A stretch of DNA of 64,000 bases from Aquatica leii (taxonomy: Eukaryota > Arthropoda > Insecta > Coleoptera > Lampyridae). Below are positions 22,671 through 34,821 of this stretch, in pieces (position 1 is the first letter of the stretch; every line of letters starts with the position of its first letter). The notes beneath the pieces were generated by a model, which was not told the origin of the DNA, made no database searches, and saw only the letters and a program-made list of their open reading frames with translations. The position numbers and the translations under genes are program-made. The DNA is taken from contig CM069435.1 of NCBI GenBank assembly GCA_035610365.1, forward strand, positions 1,328,001 to 1,392,000, in the 5' to 3' direction.

Positions 22671-24040
22671 TCTGTTCGTTTGTTTCCTTAATGTCTTTTG
22701 TCTATTTTCGTTGTGCTCGGCTAGACGGTCTAGCGAGTTTAAACAGACTTTTAATGCTGTTTGGCTATCAGTAACGATTTGAATTCTCCTGTTTTAATAA
22801 AATTTACCGTTATACTGCTAGCGATTTCCGCTCTAGTACTTTAATGCAGTTTTGAAATTATCTGTATAGCAGGTTAGATACTTTAACCGGTTTTGTCCGG
22901 CCTCATGCTTAGAATGTAGTTTGTTGTTTATCTGATCAAAAATCACGATATGGTATTCTACTTTAGCAATGGTTTTCCTTCACCCGTTATATTTTAACCG
23001 GTACACTGTTGCCAAAGCTTCTGATTCCTTAGCTAAATGTAGAGTGGACAGTATAACACGGTTTTTTTAGCTAAAGATGGAATAGGGTTATGCTAAACCG
23101 GGTTTTGATATAAGCCCGGCCTGGCTCAATTCTAAAAACTGCATAACCGGCTCGAAACCCGTTTCTCTTTAATTTTCTATAGCTTGGCTTCTTAACCGGC
23201 TCGAAATCGGTCCTATAACCTGTGTTAACGTTAAGTAAGTAACTTGCACTTTCTCCTCCTTTCATTGTATCTTATTCTATATCACCACATTCCCACTCCA
23301 TTCGTTTCCTAGTTTCAACATACAACGCATCGTAATTTTTAAAAAGGAACTTTTACTGTGCTAACGATTTTCCGCAGCGGTGAAATATTAGTTCGGTAAA
23401 ATTGCTTCATGTGTGTCATCTGGCCAGATCGACCAAGAAGACTGCCACCATTCCGAACCTGTGCGAATTACTCGTAAGTGCCTTAATATTACTCATTTGC
23501 GACCACCAGCGCAACCTTAATCACAAACAACCTACGATCCGAGCTTTAGCTCTTCCGAATACCAAGAAAAGCTATGATTATACCTTTTAGATTAAGCATT
23601 ACGTTGATTTTAAAATATAGTTTTTTTGGATATATGCGACGAAAAAATAATTTCAGGTTTTAATTCCTAAGTTTTTTTTCTATTAGACTACTACAGCATC
23701 ATAATGTCCGGGATGGTTTTTTCTAAGCGAGAGTTGAAGGTTAATTTGGTATCTAAAGTGAGTCCCAAATATTTAACCTCATTTGTTTTTTCCACAATTA
23801 AAGTCCTGAAGTTTTCTTCGTTTTGCAAAGGTTAGTATTGTTTTAGCAGGATTCACTGTTATTGCTCCTCTACCGTGCACTAATTTTTGACAATTTTCAG
23901 TGACAAGGTTTAAAACAACTCCCCCAAAGTATAGTAATATCATCTTCATATCTATACGCATGTATTCCGTTCTGGTCAAATTTCCTTAAGAGATTCTCTA
24001 CTATCGTTAATTGTAGTATTTATGGAAGATGTCCAACTAC
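22671..24040 (-). mobile_element. I/R1-type LINE relic (reverse transcriptase and RNase H)
   Basis: On the minus strand, FDQNGIHAYRYEDDITIL places the reverse-transcriptase catalytic box at 23939-23950 (YEDD for the usual YADD). It is followed in shifted frames by GVVLNLVTENCQKLVHGRG, AITVNPAKTILTF and EVKYLGLTLDTKLTF, the classic I/R1/LOA thumb order. Further on, RIQIVTDSQTALKVCLNSLDR at about 22710-22775 is the RNase H block with its aspartate. Frame changes occur near 23928 (a G run) and near 23800. The element is old. The CACTG transposon copy 2 sits directly at its low-coordinate edge within the RNase H domain, so any remaining 3' part would lie left of 20150, where I could not recognise it. 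Confidence 0.75.
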
Positions 24041-26939
24041 GTGCAAATAAGTGTGAAACATGACTTTCTTAACCGCGCACTCCTTTCTATAAATTATCTG
24101 CACTGACTAGTGTCACCACAGACGGCCAGCACAATATCTTGCAAATATTTTATCATTTATTGGCTCATTTTACAAGCGAGGTTGCTATGATATATCGCGT
24201 CTGATTTAAATTTATTCCAATTTCTAATATAATCGTGTTCACTTATTTTTTGCGAGTGGCAAACTTATTTTAATTGTAACTTAATTTTATATTCCTAGCC
24301 ATCGCAATTTTTTATGCTGTTATGATATTAAAATTGCACTATTGGCTACTCAATACGTTAAATTATTACAGCATCGCGTAACAAAAATATAAAGAACGAC
24401 ACCTGTTAGTAAAAAATTATAGAAGCACCAAAGCTATAAGGTTAATTTAAAAATGAAATCTTATATCTCAAAATTATTTTTTTCACTATAATAGTTTTGT
24501 AATAGTTATTAACTATGCTGTTGCTTAAAAATATTATTCTAAATTATTAATTTTTTTGAAGTCAAACATTACTTAATCTTGCTCTTTTTAATATGAGAAA
24601 TAAATTAGTATACATTTATTTTTTACACAAAATACAACCGTTAAACTATAATAAACACGTTTTAAATATCAAAAAGCTTTTGATATTTGATACCATGGCT
24701 TTTAACCTCAAAGTTTTCTTAAAGATAAAAAGAAAATTCTTTACGAGCAAAAATCATAAATATAAAAATGAACTGTTAATAGTTTCGATTTTGAAGTATA
24801 CAGTTAGATTCGTTAACTTTAGAATGCATAAACACATAATTCAGAAAAATCCGGTGAATATCAACTACCTCTTCTGTATAAAGTTTCAACTGAAATAAGG
24901 CATTTTTTTACAAAATCTTGTATAAGTAAATTTGATAATGCTAATGTTTTAGCGTAATAATGCATATTAATAATAGAGCGACAGATTCTTCGTATACAAT
25001 ATAAATATCTTTGTAGGTTGCTATTATCAAGTGACCTTTCCGCTGAGTGTGTATTACTATAATAATTCATAGCACAAATCACTAAGATTTTTATAGCATA
25101 AATGGGCACATTCGTATGCTAATGACCACCTGAACTGTCGCGCGGTCCGGCTGGGTCATCTTTATAACCCGTGATCTACCGAGCAATGTGCCATATTTAA
25201 TTTAACTTGATTTCACTACATCAAAGTTTTCTTATATAGTAACCAGTTATGTTCGAGCAGGAAAGACGCTATAAATAATTTTATTAATTAAAATTCTACT
25301 AAACCGCTTTTAAAAACAATGTCGTTATAAGCATAATAGACAACTCGTAGGTTTCGGAATTTGGAATTATATACCAAGATTATGAATGCTTTTATCAAAT
25401 TATTTTAATCTTTTTTATTATATAACATCGCCGTGGTTCCATATCAACAGTTTTAAATTATTACAATTATACGCATGTGAAGACATCAATAAAAATAGTT
25501 TTGAAACAACTGACTACAATCGATGGAAGAATCTTCAGGTAACGTCACTTTCATAATATGAAATCTTATCTGATGAAGCTTAGTTTTCTTAACACAGTCT
25601 TTATGCGACTTTACTTCGTGTCATATTAATAAAGATATACACTTAAAAAACGTTTATAATAGTCTTGATATTTTGCTCAGTTTGATAAATTCATCACCAA
25701 ATAATTTTTTTTAATGATTTTATGCCAAAACTGAAGATACTTGGTAAGCCACACAAATAACTATGTATTTTTTAAGATTCTAGCTTATATACAGATAACA
25801 TACAGTAGTATTTGGACGAAGTAGGATATAAAAAATAATTATTTTTGGCATTTTAGAATATCTCAGTATTTTCAAACTGTCGTTTTTTCAAGATTTCAAC
25901 TTCGTCATAAATGGCCTCAGGTCTAGATAAAATGAGACGGGGCAAAAGGTTACCAACTCACAGTTATAAAACTAATAAAAATTACGTTTGGAAACAATCC
26001 GACGGAAATAAACGAAAATGATTTAAATGACGGAAAAGGATATAGTAAGATAACATATTTAATAAAAACGGGAAGTATTAATAAACAGCTGAATAAAGTC
26101 ATTAAAATTAGTTAATTTAAAAAGTACAAAAACATACAATTGTAATACAATCTTGCTGCTCTTTAATTAGTTAAATGATCGGATTATTAAACAATTTTAT
26201 TTGAATGCATTTCCGTAGAACAAATAAAAACCAATAGATTAAAGCGTTTTCTTGGCTATTTTATAATGCCACATAATACTTACATTAATGTCAACAGTTA
26301 CAAACAAATAAATAAATTAAAAAAAATAAAGTCGGTTACATTACTACTGTTTTTTTTTGTTTATATATCTGTAAAGTTATGAGCATATATGCAAAACAAA
26401 AATTTAATAAACATTAAACGTATCAGAATTACTCTTAAATCAATATTACCTGAATAGAAATTGTAATAAACCAACAATTAATGACTTTTGTCATTTGATG
26501 TTTATTTATGTTAGTACTTATTTTGTTATAGTAGTAAAATTATAGCGACATTAATCATTTTATTTTAATGTTTTGCTTTATGTCCATTAATAAATTCATT
26601 AAATTATATGTGCTTTAATATGATAGCTTTTTATGTAGCATTTAGCCGGTTTGCAACTATTTAGGTTTTTGTAGAAAGTTTTAGAAAAATAGACTGCGCG
26701 ATAGTAAAACAACCATAGCTAATTTCAAATTTTTTGCATAGAATTATAATTTGTATAAAAAAATAACTTGACAAAATGCTTATAAATAATAATAGTAACA
26801 ATGATAACGGTAGCAATAATAAAGACACTATATAATAAGTGCTTAACATTTGTAATTAGTACAAATATTCCAAAAATACTGCGTCATTGCTTAAAAATGT
26901 TGATAATGCAATAATTTATTAATTGGTGTACTCATTACA
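24041..26939. other. AT-rich interval without a gene
   Basis: The largest frame (24593-24898) is A/T-driven, with no domain or codon signature, and I treat it as chance. I see no RNA gene or repeat structure that I can defend. Confidence 0.45.
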
Positions 26940-27830
26940 TGTTTATCAGGCTTCTGCCTAGTAGAAAATAAGTTGGAGTAATCGGAATACGATTATTTCG
27001 ATCATCACTTAGAGGAAAAGTCTTGAATTTTGATGGTTTTAACTTCTGTTGAAGGTGGTATGAGTCAGAGGTCGATGCTATTTTTAAGTTAGCTTTTACA
27101 GATTTTACACCCGCTTCCCAAATACCTCCAAAATGTGGATATTAAACTGAAATAAATTTTCAGTTTATATTTTAGTCAGTCATTTAAACACTTATTTCTA
27201 AAACGTTTAACTTTAAAAAATGATACGAATTCTTTTCATTCACGATTAAAAGCAACATGTACCATTATTCGAATAGATATTATAAGGTACGATAAATAAA
27301 ATGCCGCAATGCTGCCAAAAAACATTTAGCCGTAAACTCACTGACTACCTCTAAATAATTTTTATATCCGCGAACACTTCTATCGCGAATTGTAACTGGT
27401 CTAGCGCAATCGACACGGTTATTGTAAAATGGAAGGGACTGATTTACTCAAAAACTTGACAAATAGCTCATCTAAATTATTTCCGACGTAAGATTTGTTT
27501 TAATACACTAAACACAACTATGTACAGTTTGTTTTTGGTAAATGTTTCTTTGATAACGGTCAATAATTTGAATTAAATAATGTAACAGTGTTTGCTGGCC
27601 ACAATGTAACAATCGTATATGTTCATATTGAGCTATTAATAACGTTAGTTTATGGTTATTTGACAATATAACTTGATGTGATTTATAGTTTAAACAACAA
27701 AACTTTAATCTTCTCTCCACGCACGGTAAACCATTAAAATCTATAAATGAGTTTAAACCTAATAAATTAAATTATATATCATTACTTTATTTTTGATTAT
27801 TGCTTTTATTTCTTTAATACAGTAACTGGG
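26940..27830 (-). mobile_element. BEL/Pao integrase-region fossil
   Basis: The minus strand still reads as the late pol region of a BEL/Pao element. HIRLLHCGQQTLLHYLIQ matches the integrase zinc-binding region, and WEAGVKSVKANLK the HFGG(L/M)WE-type block near the end of the integrase core. No LTRs were found, so both ends are truncated. It is broken in many places and looks old. Confidence 0.7.
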
Positions 27831-29501
27831 GCTCTTAATTTTTTTAATTCATATCCACCTGAAAATATGTTAGTAGTACTATTCTTTTACTTTCTGCTAA
27901 CTCCGTTAATAGTTTAGGTTAGGCTAAAAATATTGGGCCTTTCCACTATAAAGTATGCTATGTTAAAAAGTTGGTAGTTCAATTTTTAAGTATAAAATTT
28001 GTTTCTCAACATCTCTACTTTTTCTTCGTAGCCAGTTGTCAAAACGAATTCATTTTCCTGCTAATTTTTACTAAATTACGGATCGTGCGTAGCGATCTTT
28101 TTGGCCCAACAAAAAGCTTTTATTATTAAGTTATTCACGATACTATACGTGAATATGTGGGCGATTTTTTAAGTGATATTGAGTGAAAGTTTATTTTGGG
28201 GTATGTAATTTTATAACGTTTTTGTGTTGAGGGCTTAAATTAATTCTTTAGCTGGTCCGATCCCTCCACCTGTAACGTTATCATTGACGTTCGTAACACC
28301 TGGAACACCTGTTTTGTCAAAAAGTTCCCATGACGTCAGGTCGCTAGAGGTTATAAGGATGTATACCATTTTATGAAAAGAAATACTGATAAACTGCGAA
28401 GTTAATTAGAGGGAAGCTCTTTACTACCATTGTATGCATTAAATCAAATTATTTGTGCTCACACAGTATGTATATTTGTGTCAAATTACATATTACGTTT
28501 TAGGTCAGACTGGTACGGGATTAGCTAATACCCTACTGGACATTCACAACTGTAAATATTGCATTTTCTATTTTACTTTGTTGGTCATGCCAATTATTAG
28601 AATGGCCACACGTATATACTAGGTTGTAATCACGATTAATATTAGACTTTTTTTTGTGTGTCACCTACTTATCGAGTGCGCTTTGATCTTCGCATTTTCG
28701 AAACCCAGTAAAGTGAAATCATTCCTTCGTTAAATTTAAAACTTAGATTGATTAAGGTACGTAGATGTGCGAGTTGTTCCGACAAAGGGCGTAACTTAGA
28801 TTTGAACTGTGATAACCCATGTAATATTGTTTCCACCGTTTATCTAGCAATACTTATATACCGCCTTTGTCTTTAACTACTTCTGTGATACAATTAATAT
28901 ATATTCTGTGTTACTACTTCTGTTGTGTTATTTGTTCTTGTCCAGCTACAGATAGAGTTAGACGATCACTCCCTAATTTAACCCTTCATCGTCTTGGCGC
29001 TTTTTTAGCTTTAATCTATAATTTAGCACTACAAAGCTTGCGATTCCCTGTCCGGGGAAACTGTGTTAGCCGTTGCTTCTTTTTTTGTTCTTACAAGAAA
29101 ACCAGCGTAACAAGTGGATAATACTAATGATTATGACACAAATGCTTTGACCATTAGGTTCGCAATCATAGACATAAACTACAGTACTAAATTTGTAATT
29201 CCTATATTCCATCAATGACCATAAGTCAGATTTTAAAATTTTGTGGAAAAGGACTCTCTATTACTCTTTATTATTATACTTTATTTTTTGTGCATTTGAT
29301 TAACTTTCTTTTTACACAATTTAGTGTTCGAACTTGTAGTATTTTGTTTTTAAAGTTCTTTTGCCATACTAACTTAAGAAAAAAAGGTGTTAGTTGTAAT
29401 GTTCTTGTTTTGCTGTGTGAATTGCAGCAGTATGAGATACACTCTAATGTAATTTTCACAAATGCATCGACAAACTTTAAAGCATTATATTCACATACGA
29501 T
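27831..29501. other. AT-rich interval without a gene
   Basis: Frames at 28867-29121 and 29215-29592 show no domain and overlap low-complexity A/T tracts. Nothing else is supportable. Confidence 0.4.
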
Positions 29502-29748
29502 GGAGACAACTATTTATTTATTTAAATTTTTATTTATTATTTTAAATACGGGTAAATCCCAAAGAGATACAAATAAAAATAAGATAGAGTAATAAAAATA
29601 ATATATAACTTATAGACTAAATACATATTAATAAATTGTACACTAAAAGAAAAAACGATAACAAAAATATTAGTTTACAAACATAAATTAACATATGCTT
29701 TAAAAATATAATAATTAATGATATTAACTGACAATTAAATTTGTAACA

Positions 29749-32594
29749 TTAGTTACTATAATACTGTATATCTAGTTTAACTAATTCTTTTTTTAAGTCC
29801 TTTTTAAACTTCAAACCACTGTCGAAAAAGTTAATGCTTGAATATATATTAGCTGTATTCATCAGTCTTTGAAGTGGAGAATGTTGGAGGTAATTAGTTT
29901 TGCTAACTTTTAAATAGAACATATTAACAAAACGAAGGTTTTTGGATGGAACATTCAAACTAACCAGTTGCAAAAGAGATGAACAGTTTATAATTCCATT
30001 TAGCAATTTATAGAAAAATATTTTATCTAGAAATATATTTCGAGAATTTAATGTATTAATCTTAGGTTGAGACAGGGTTTGTAAGTAACTAGATACCGGA
30101 ATTCTGGCTTTAAATGAGTAATATGTTAAAAATCGTTGCTGCACTTTTTCAATATTAGTGATGAGAGTTGAGTGATATGGTGACCAAATTATACTGCAGT
30201 ATTCCAAATGTGAGCGAACTAGAGATGTATACAATAATTTAATAGTATCAGGATTGTTAAAATGCGATGAAGATCTAACAATAAAGCCTAAAGCTCTAGT
30301 CGCCTTGTTTCGTATGTTATTTATATGTTTGTTAAAATTTAAGTCATAAGTAAATGTTACTCCTAAGTCGGTGATAGAATTTAAGCTCTGTAAGAATATG
30401 TCATTAATTTTATAGGAAAATTTGATGCGATTGTTGATGCGATGAAATGACAATGTAAAACATTTATTTAAATTTAATTCCATAAAATTTGATGAGCACC
30501 AAATATAGAAATTATTTAAGTCATGCTGCAGTAGAAGGCAGTCATCCAAAGAATTTATTATTTTGTAAATTTTTAAATCATCGGCAAACAATAGTATATT
30601 TGAATGTTTAAAGACTTCTCTAATTAATATCATTAATAAAAATCAGAAATAAGAACGGTGCTAGATGAGCACCTTGTGGAATACCAGAGTGAACTGGTAT
30701 AGGAAAGGAAGTGAAACCTTTGTATTGGACTATTTGAGCACGATTAGAAAGATAACTTTTTTTTTATCCAAGTAGTGACCCATCAATGCCTACATTGTCC
30801 AGTTTATTAATTAAAATCTTGTGATTAACACAGTCAAAAGCTTTTGCAAAATCGGTATAAATGACATCCAGTTGCGCATTATGATCGTAAGCCTTATAGA
30901 TTGAATTTTGAAGTAACATGAGATTGGTAGTAGTTAAACGATTAGGATAGAAGCCATGCTGTTCTTCTGCAAATAATATGTTTAAGTAAAGGAAACATAG
31001 TTGAAACAATAATTTTTTCAAACAACTTAGGAATTTTAGGCGATTTTGTTACTGGCCTATAGTTAGAAATATCGATTTTACTCTGATTTTTGTGAATAGG
31101 AGTAACAAAACTGGTTTTCCAAATGTCAGGAAATATTCCTGATGATAAAGAGTTATTGAAGAGAATCTGGATTGGATAAGTTAGAACATAAAAACACTTT
31201 TTTAACAAAATGGCAGGAATGTTATCAGGACCACACTTTGTTTTGCAAGTTAAATTATTAAGTTCCTTTAATACATCAGAAGCAGTAATGATTAACTTAG
31301 ATAAGTTAATATCGTTAGTAGAAAAACTTGTCGTTTGGTGTTGGGGAGAACAATTGCTTGTAGGTTTATACACAAAACCGAAAAAATTTGCAAAAAAATT
31401 TACAATTTCCTGCCCATTACTACTTTTATATAAACTAAAAGTGATTTCAGATGGGAAACAATTTTCACGTTTTTGATTTTTAATATGGGTCCAGAAGTAA
31501 TTAGGATTATTTTTTATTTTACCTTCAATATTGTCAATGTAGGAATTATAGCACGTAGTTGATAGAAGCTTACATTTACTACGTAATTTAGAGAATTCGT
31601 GATAATGATCGAGGTTATTGGTAGACTTGAACAATCTATGATACAAATTTTTTTTCCGTATCATTTCACGCAAAGCAGAAGAGTACCAGATAGGAAATGC
31701 CTTTTTGTTTTTATAAACACGTTTTATAGGAACAAAATTTTGACAGCCTTCGTACAAAATGTCATAGAAGCAATTTACAGCCTCATTTATACTTAACGAC
31801 ATAAGAAAGTCCCAGTTAATGTTAGACAAGTAATAACTTAGATCTAGATAATTACCATTTTGAAAATTGTAGTAATAATAATCGTAATTTAGAGATGGTT
31901 CATAGCATGTACGCTCAACACATATTGACAAGGAAGGATGATATTGGTCCTCAGGAACTAATGTATCTAAGCTGCGTTCTACCTTTGTATTAGCTAAATT
32001 ACTAAAAACTAAGTCTAGCGATCTGTTATCACAATTTTTTACACTATTACATTGAAACATATTCCACATATTTAAGCTCACACATAGATTTTCAACAATT
32101 GTAGATTTTGAACCGCACACTGAAAGTGTATTATCTTCATTAATGTTCCATGATATATGAGGCAGATTCCAGTCACCCACTAAGAAAATGTCCGTGTTCA
32201 TGTAAGTTTGTAGAATGTTATCCATTGTATTAGTTATTTTGTCATAGTAATCTGAGTTACTACCAGGAAGAGCATAAATGGAGCCCATAATAATATTTTT
32301 ATGTCCGATATTACATAAAACAAATAATTGCTCAATTTCAGGATAGGACGTAGGTAATACTTTAGAATAATATTTATTATTTATGGCGATAAGAACTCCT
32401 CCACCTCTTTTGGCAATTTCATATGGTCTATCATATTTATAGATGTTCGTGTTGTGAAATCCCAATTCAGCACTGTATACTTCCGGTGTAAGCCAAGTTT
32501 CCGTCAAAACTATAATATCAGTGTTTCTTGACAAAGTTGCAATTTTTAAGTAATGTAATTTAGTACGAAGTCCTCTAACATTTTGGTAATACAT
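29749..32594 (-). pseudogene. LINE ORF2: endonuclease and reverse transcriptase
   Basis: ORF2 starts MYYQNVRGLRTKLHYL, the entry of an apurinic-type (EEP) endonuclease, with IVLTETWL, GSIYALPGSN and GDWNLPHI supplying the catalytic blocks within the first ~150 residues. The reverse transcriptase begins around residue 430 (CKTKCGPDNIPAILLKK, SNYRPVT), continues with DFAKAFDCVNHKIL and SGIPQGA, and has the FADD box near 30590. A LINE ORF2 nicks the target and reverse-transcribes from the nick. It is damaged at three places: a frame change near 30960 in the finger/palm text, a stop or frame slip at the A-run near 30760, and a frame change near 30635. Each piece is otherwise well kept. Confidence 0.88.
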
Positions 32595-32626
32595 CAGGAT
32601 TTTAGACTGAGTACTATTAGGGTTTT

Positions 32627-33340
32627 TTAGTTTTTTAGTGAAATTATTTGTGGCTGGCCATAAATGTACTTTATGGTTAAATTTTGTTCACCATTATCTT
32701 GGCGTTCCTTTAATTTGGTACGAAGATTCGCAAGATGTTTTAATTGCATAGGGGTTTGATCTTGTTTAATATTTATATTGTTAAGAGACTTGATTTTGTG
32801 TTTATTTTTTAATATTTGAATAGCATCAGCCGAAGATGGTAACGTAACTTTAAGAGGTCTCGGCTTATCGTTGTTGAATTGTTTCCCCAACCTCTGAACG
32901 CGAATGTTTCCGGTATCTATATTGGAGATTTCTTTTATTAAATTAGTGGCAATAGTTTTATCATTAGCGGATTGTGGATCGCTTTCTTCTATGTTGTAAA
33001 TTACAATATTATTAGCACGACGCTGCCGTTCAAATACTTCATGTACAATTGCATCGGGAGAGTATTCTTCTTTTTTCGTGCAATTAGATTTCCTTAGTTC
33101 ATCAATTTGTAATTTTAAATCCAAAATTAACTTTTTTAATTCAATAACTTCATTATCACACTTTATACATTTATTGCAAAAGTATGAAACTCTTTTATCT
33201 TTAGCAAACACGCATTGAATTTCACTTCTCGATAACCCCGAACACGTAGAATGTAAAGGTAGTTTACATTTATCGCAAGAAATTTCTTTATCTGCGTTTA
33301 CGTTATCATTGCAAACAGAGCATTTATTTATAAGTGGCAT
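32627..33340 (-). CDS. LINE ORF1: PHD finger and nucleic-acid-binding protein
   Basis: The 237-residue ORF starts at an ATG near the 5' end of the LINE and is uninterrupted. Residues ~8-60 form a PHD-like finger (CSVC, CDKC, H-x2-C, CNKC). Residues ~60-90 are a heptad-like coiled coil (VIELKKLILDLKLQIDELRK). The C-terminal half (IVIYNIEESD, VQRLGK, RPLKVTLPSS) matches the RRM-like/esterase-free ORF1 core common in CR1 and Jockey relatives. The protein coats LINE RNA and probably acts as a chaperone. ORF2 begins 33 bases downstream, so re-initiation or read-through could supply it. Confidence 0.85.
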   Translation of the reverse strand: MPLINKCSVCNDNVNADKEISCDKCKLPLHSTCSGLSRSEIQCVFAKDKRVSYFCNKCIKCDNEVIELKKLILDLKLQIDELRKSNCTKKEEYSPDAIVHEVFERQRRANNIVIYNIEESDPQSANDKTIATNLIKEISNIDTGNIRVQRLGKQFNNDKPRPLKVTLPSSADAIQILKNKHKIKSLNNINIKQDQTPMQLKHLANLRTKLKERQDNGEQNLTIKYIYGQPQIISLKN

Positions 33341-33396
33341 AATAAAATGTAGTTGCTAATTGTAAATAATAAAATACCAGCCAAAACACAGGAGAC

Positions 33397-34680
33397 GGAA
33401 AAATGCGTGTACACTTCACACTGAACTGTTTAAATATTATTAGCAAATTTGTACAAACTCTTATTAACTAACACTGCTAATTTACAATACCGTTTTCTAA
33501 CTCTAAGTTTATATGTTAATAATAATTTTTGTTTCTAAATAAAGTTTAACTAGACTTCTTATTTGATGATACATAGACTTGTCAACACAAACAAAATAAT
33601 TTTGCTATATCCGATTACAAAATTCATAATATAATTAAAAACATAAAAATAATTCAATGACAAGATAGTAAGAAAATTAATTTTGTAGTATTACTACGTT
33701 AAAGCTTCAAACGTAAAAGGTGGTGAAATACCTAATCATAAAATTAAGATATTTGAAACAATTTTTACTTTTCAGCAATTTTATATCACAACAAATTATT
33801 GTATTTAAATCAACGATAATGACCAAAAACTCGCATCATTTAGAAAGATTTAAAGAACCAGCCCTAACACTCGGCAGGTGGCAGCATCTCCCGGCCCGAT
33901 ATTTGTAAAAATTATATTGTATTGATTTTATGTCTTGTTTTCAAGTTATATCTGAAAATTATTACATTTAAAATACATAATTTTTAAGGCACTGTGCTTA
34001 GCGAATGCACGTATAACGTATTGTTATTACTAAGTGAATTGACGCTTTTAATAAAACGCTTGGTTATTTAAAAACGTATGGTAAGTTAATGTAGCTTAAC
34101 TAATTAAATATTGTCATATTTACTAAAAATTAGAAAACACTAACACTATTTTATTTCACACTGAGGTTTTGTTTGTCACCAGCTTTACTGTTAGATTCTT
34201 GTTAGAAAAAACTGAATAACTTATTTCTGAAAAACATAATGATTTGAGTTTTTGAGTTTATTGTATTGTGTATTGAAGAATGATTTTTTGTTAATAATTT
34301 AAAATTTGTTTTAAAAGTTGTCGTGTGAACGTTTTTTTATTTCAATATTATGAATAAAATTGGTCCTTTATAACTTGTTTGATTCAAGTTTTAATAGTAA
34401 TTTACGCGCAATTCATGATTTTACAAAGCGTAGTTATTTATATCTATTAGTGATGTTAAAAAATACTATAATAGCTGTTTTAATTTTTCAATTATTCATT
34501 TAGTAATCCCGTCCCAACCAAAAATATATTTGATAAACCAATAGTAAAAAAAGTATAGAACAAGAAAAAAGACAATAATGTCTGGATAATCAAAAAAAAA
34601 ATTTAGCAAGTTTATCGATAGGCAAACGTTTTATTGATAAACGCTTACAAAACAAGTATTACAAGTTTTATTTGGATTAA
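33397..34680. other. AT-rich interval without a gene
   Basis: A small frame at 33720-33908 shows no family trait. Nothing else is supportable. Confidence 0.4.
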
Positions 34681-34820
34681 ATAATTAATTTTTAAAAAGA
34701 TTTATTTTTATTTGAACAAGAATTTTATCTGTGTGGTTACATTAACAGCAAACATTAGTCTACCTTTTGATTAACAATTACTATTATTTATAAGCTATGT
34801 TATCTAAAAGGAAATAGTTA
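34681..34820 (+). repeat. Left copy of ~130-bp direct repeat bounding the nested cluster
   Basis: TTATTTGAACAAGAATTTTA, then TAGTCTACCTTTTGATTAAC and TATAAGCTATGTTATCTAAA, recur in the same order at 51256-51390. The two copies bracket about 16.4 kb of nested elements. They could be a duplicated target, a duplicated repeat, or two members of one family. Confidence 0.7.
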
Positions 34821-34821
34821 T

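Larger units (their letters stand above)
29508..33390 (-). mobile_element. Jockey/CR1-type LINE, nearly full length
   Basis: Two ORFs run on the minus strand: ORF1 (32627-33340) and ORF2 (29749-32594). The 3' end shows a GGGATTTACCCGTATTT phrase and then a TAAA/AATA-type short repeat tail ending near 29510, as in CR1/Jockey-like LINEs that end in short tandem repeats rather than poly(A). GGAGAC lies outside both ends (29502-29507 and 33391-33396), a possible 6-bp target duplication, which would give a ~50-bp 5' UTR. A full-length 5' end with an intact ORF1 and a few ORF2 lesions suggests a fairly recent insertion. The clade call rests on ORF1 and endonuclease style and is approximate. Confidence 0.85.

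Noticed and set aside
24593-24898. 101-codon plus-strand frame
   Set aside because: Composition-driven (Lys, Asn, Ile, Phe), no domain, no neighbour supporting it.
29215-29592. 125-codon frame next to the LINE 3' end
   Set aside because: Runs into the short-repeat tail of the LINE and has no family traits.
31210-31796. Plus-strand frames across the LINE
   Set aside because: Antisense shadows of LINE ORF2.
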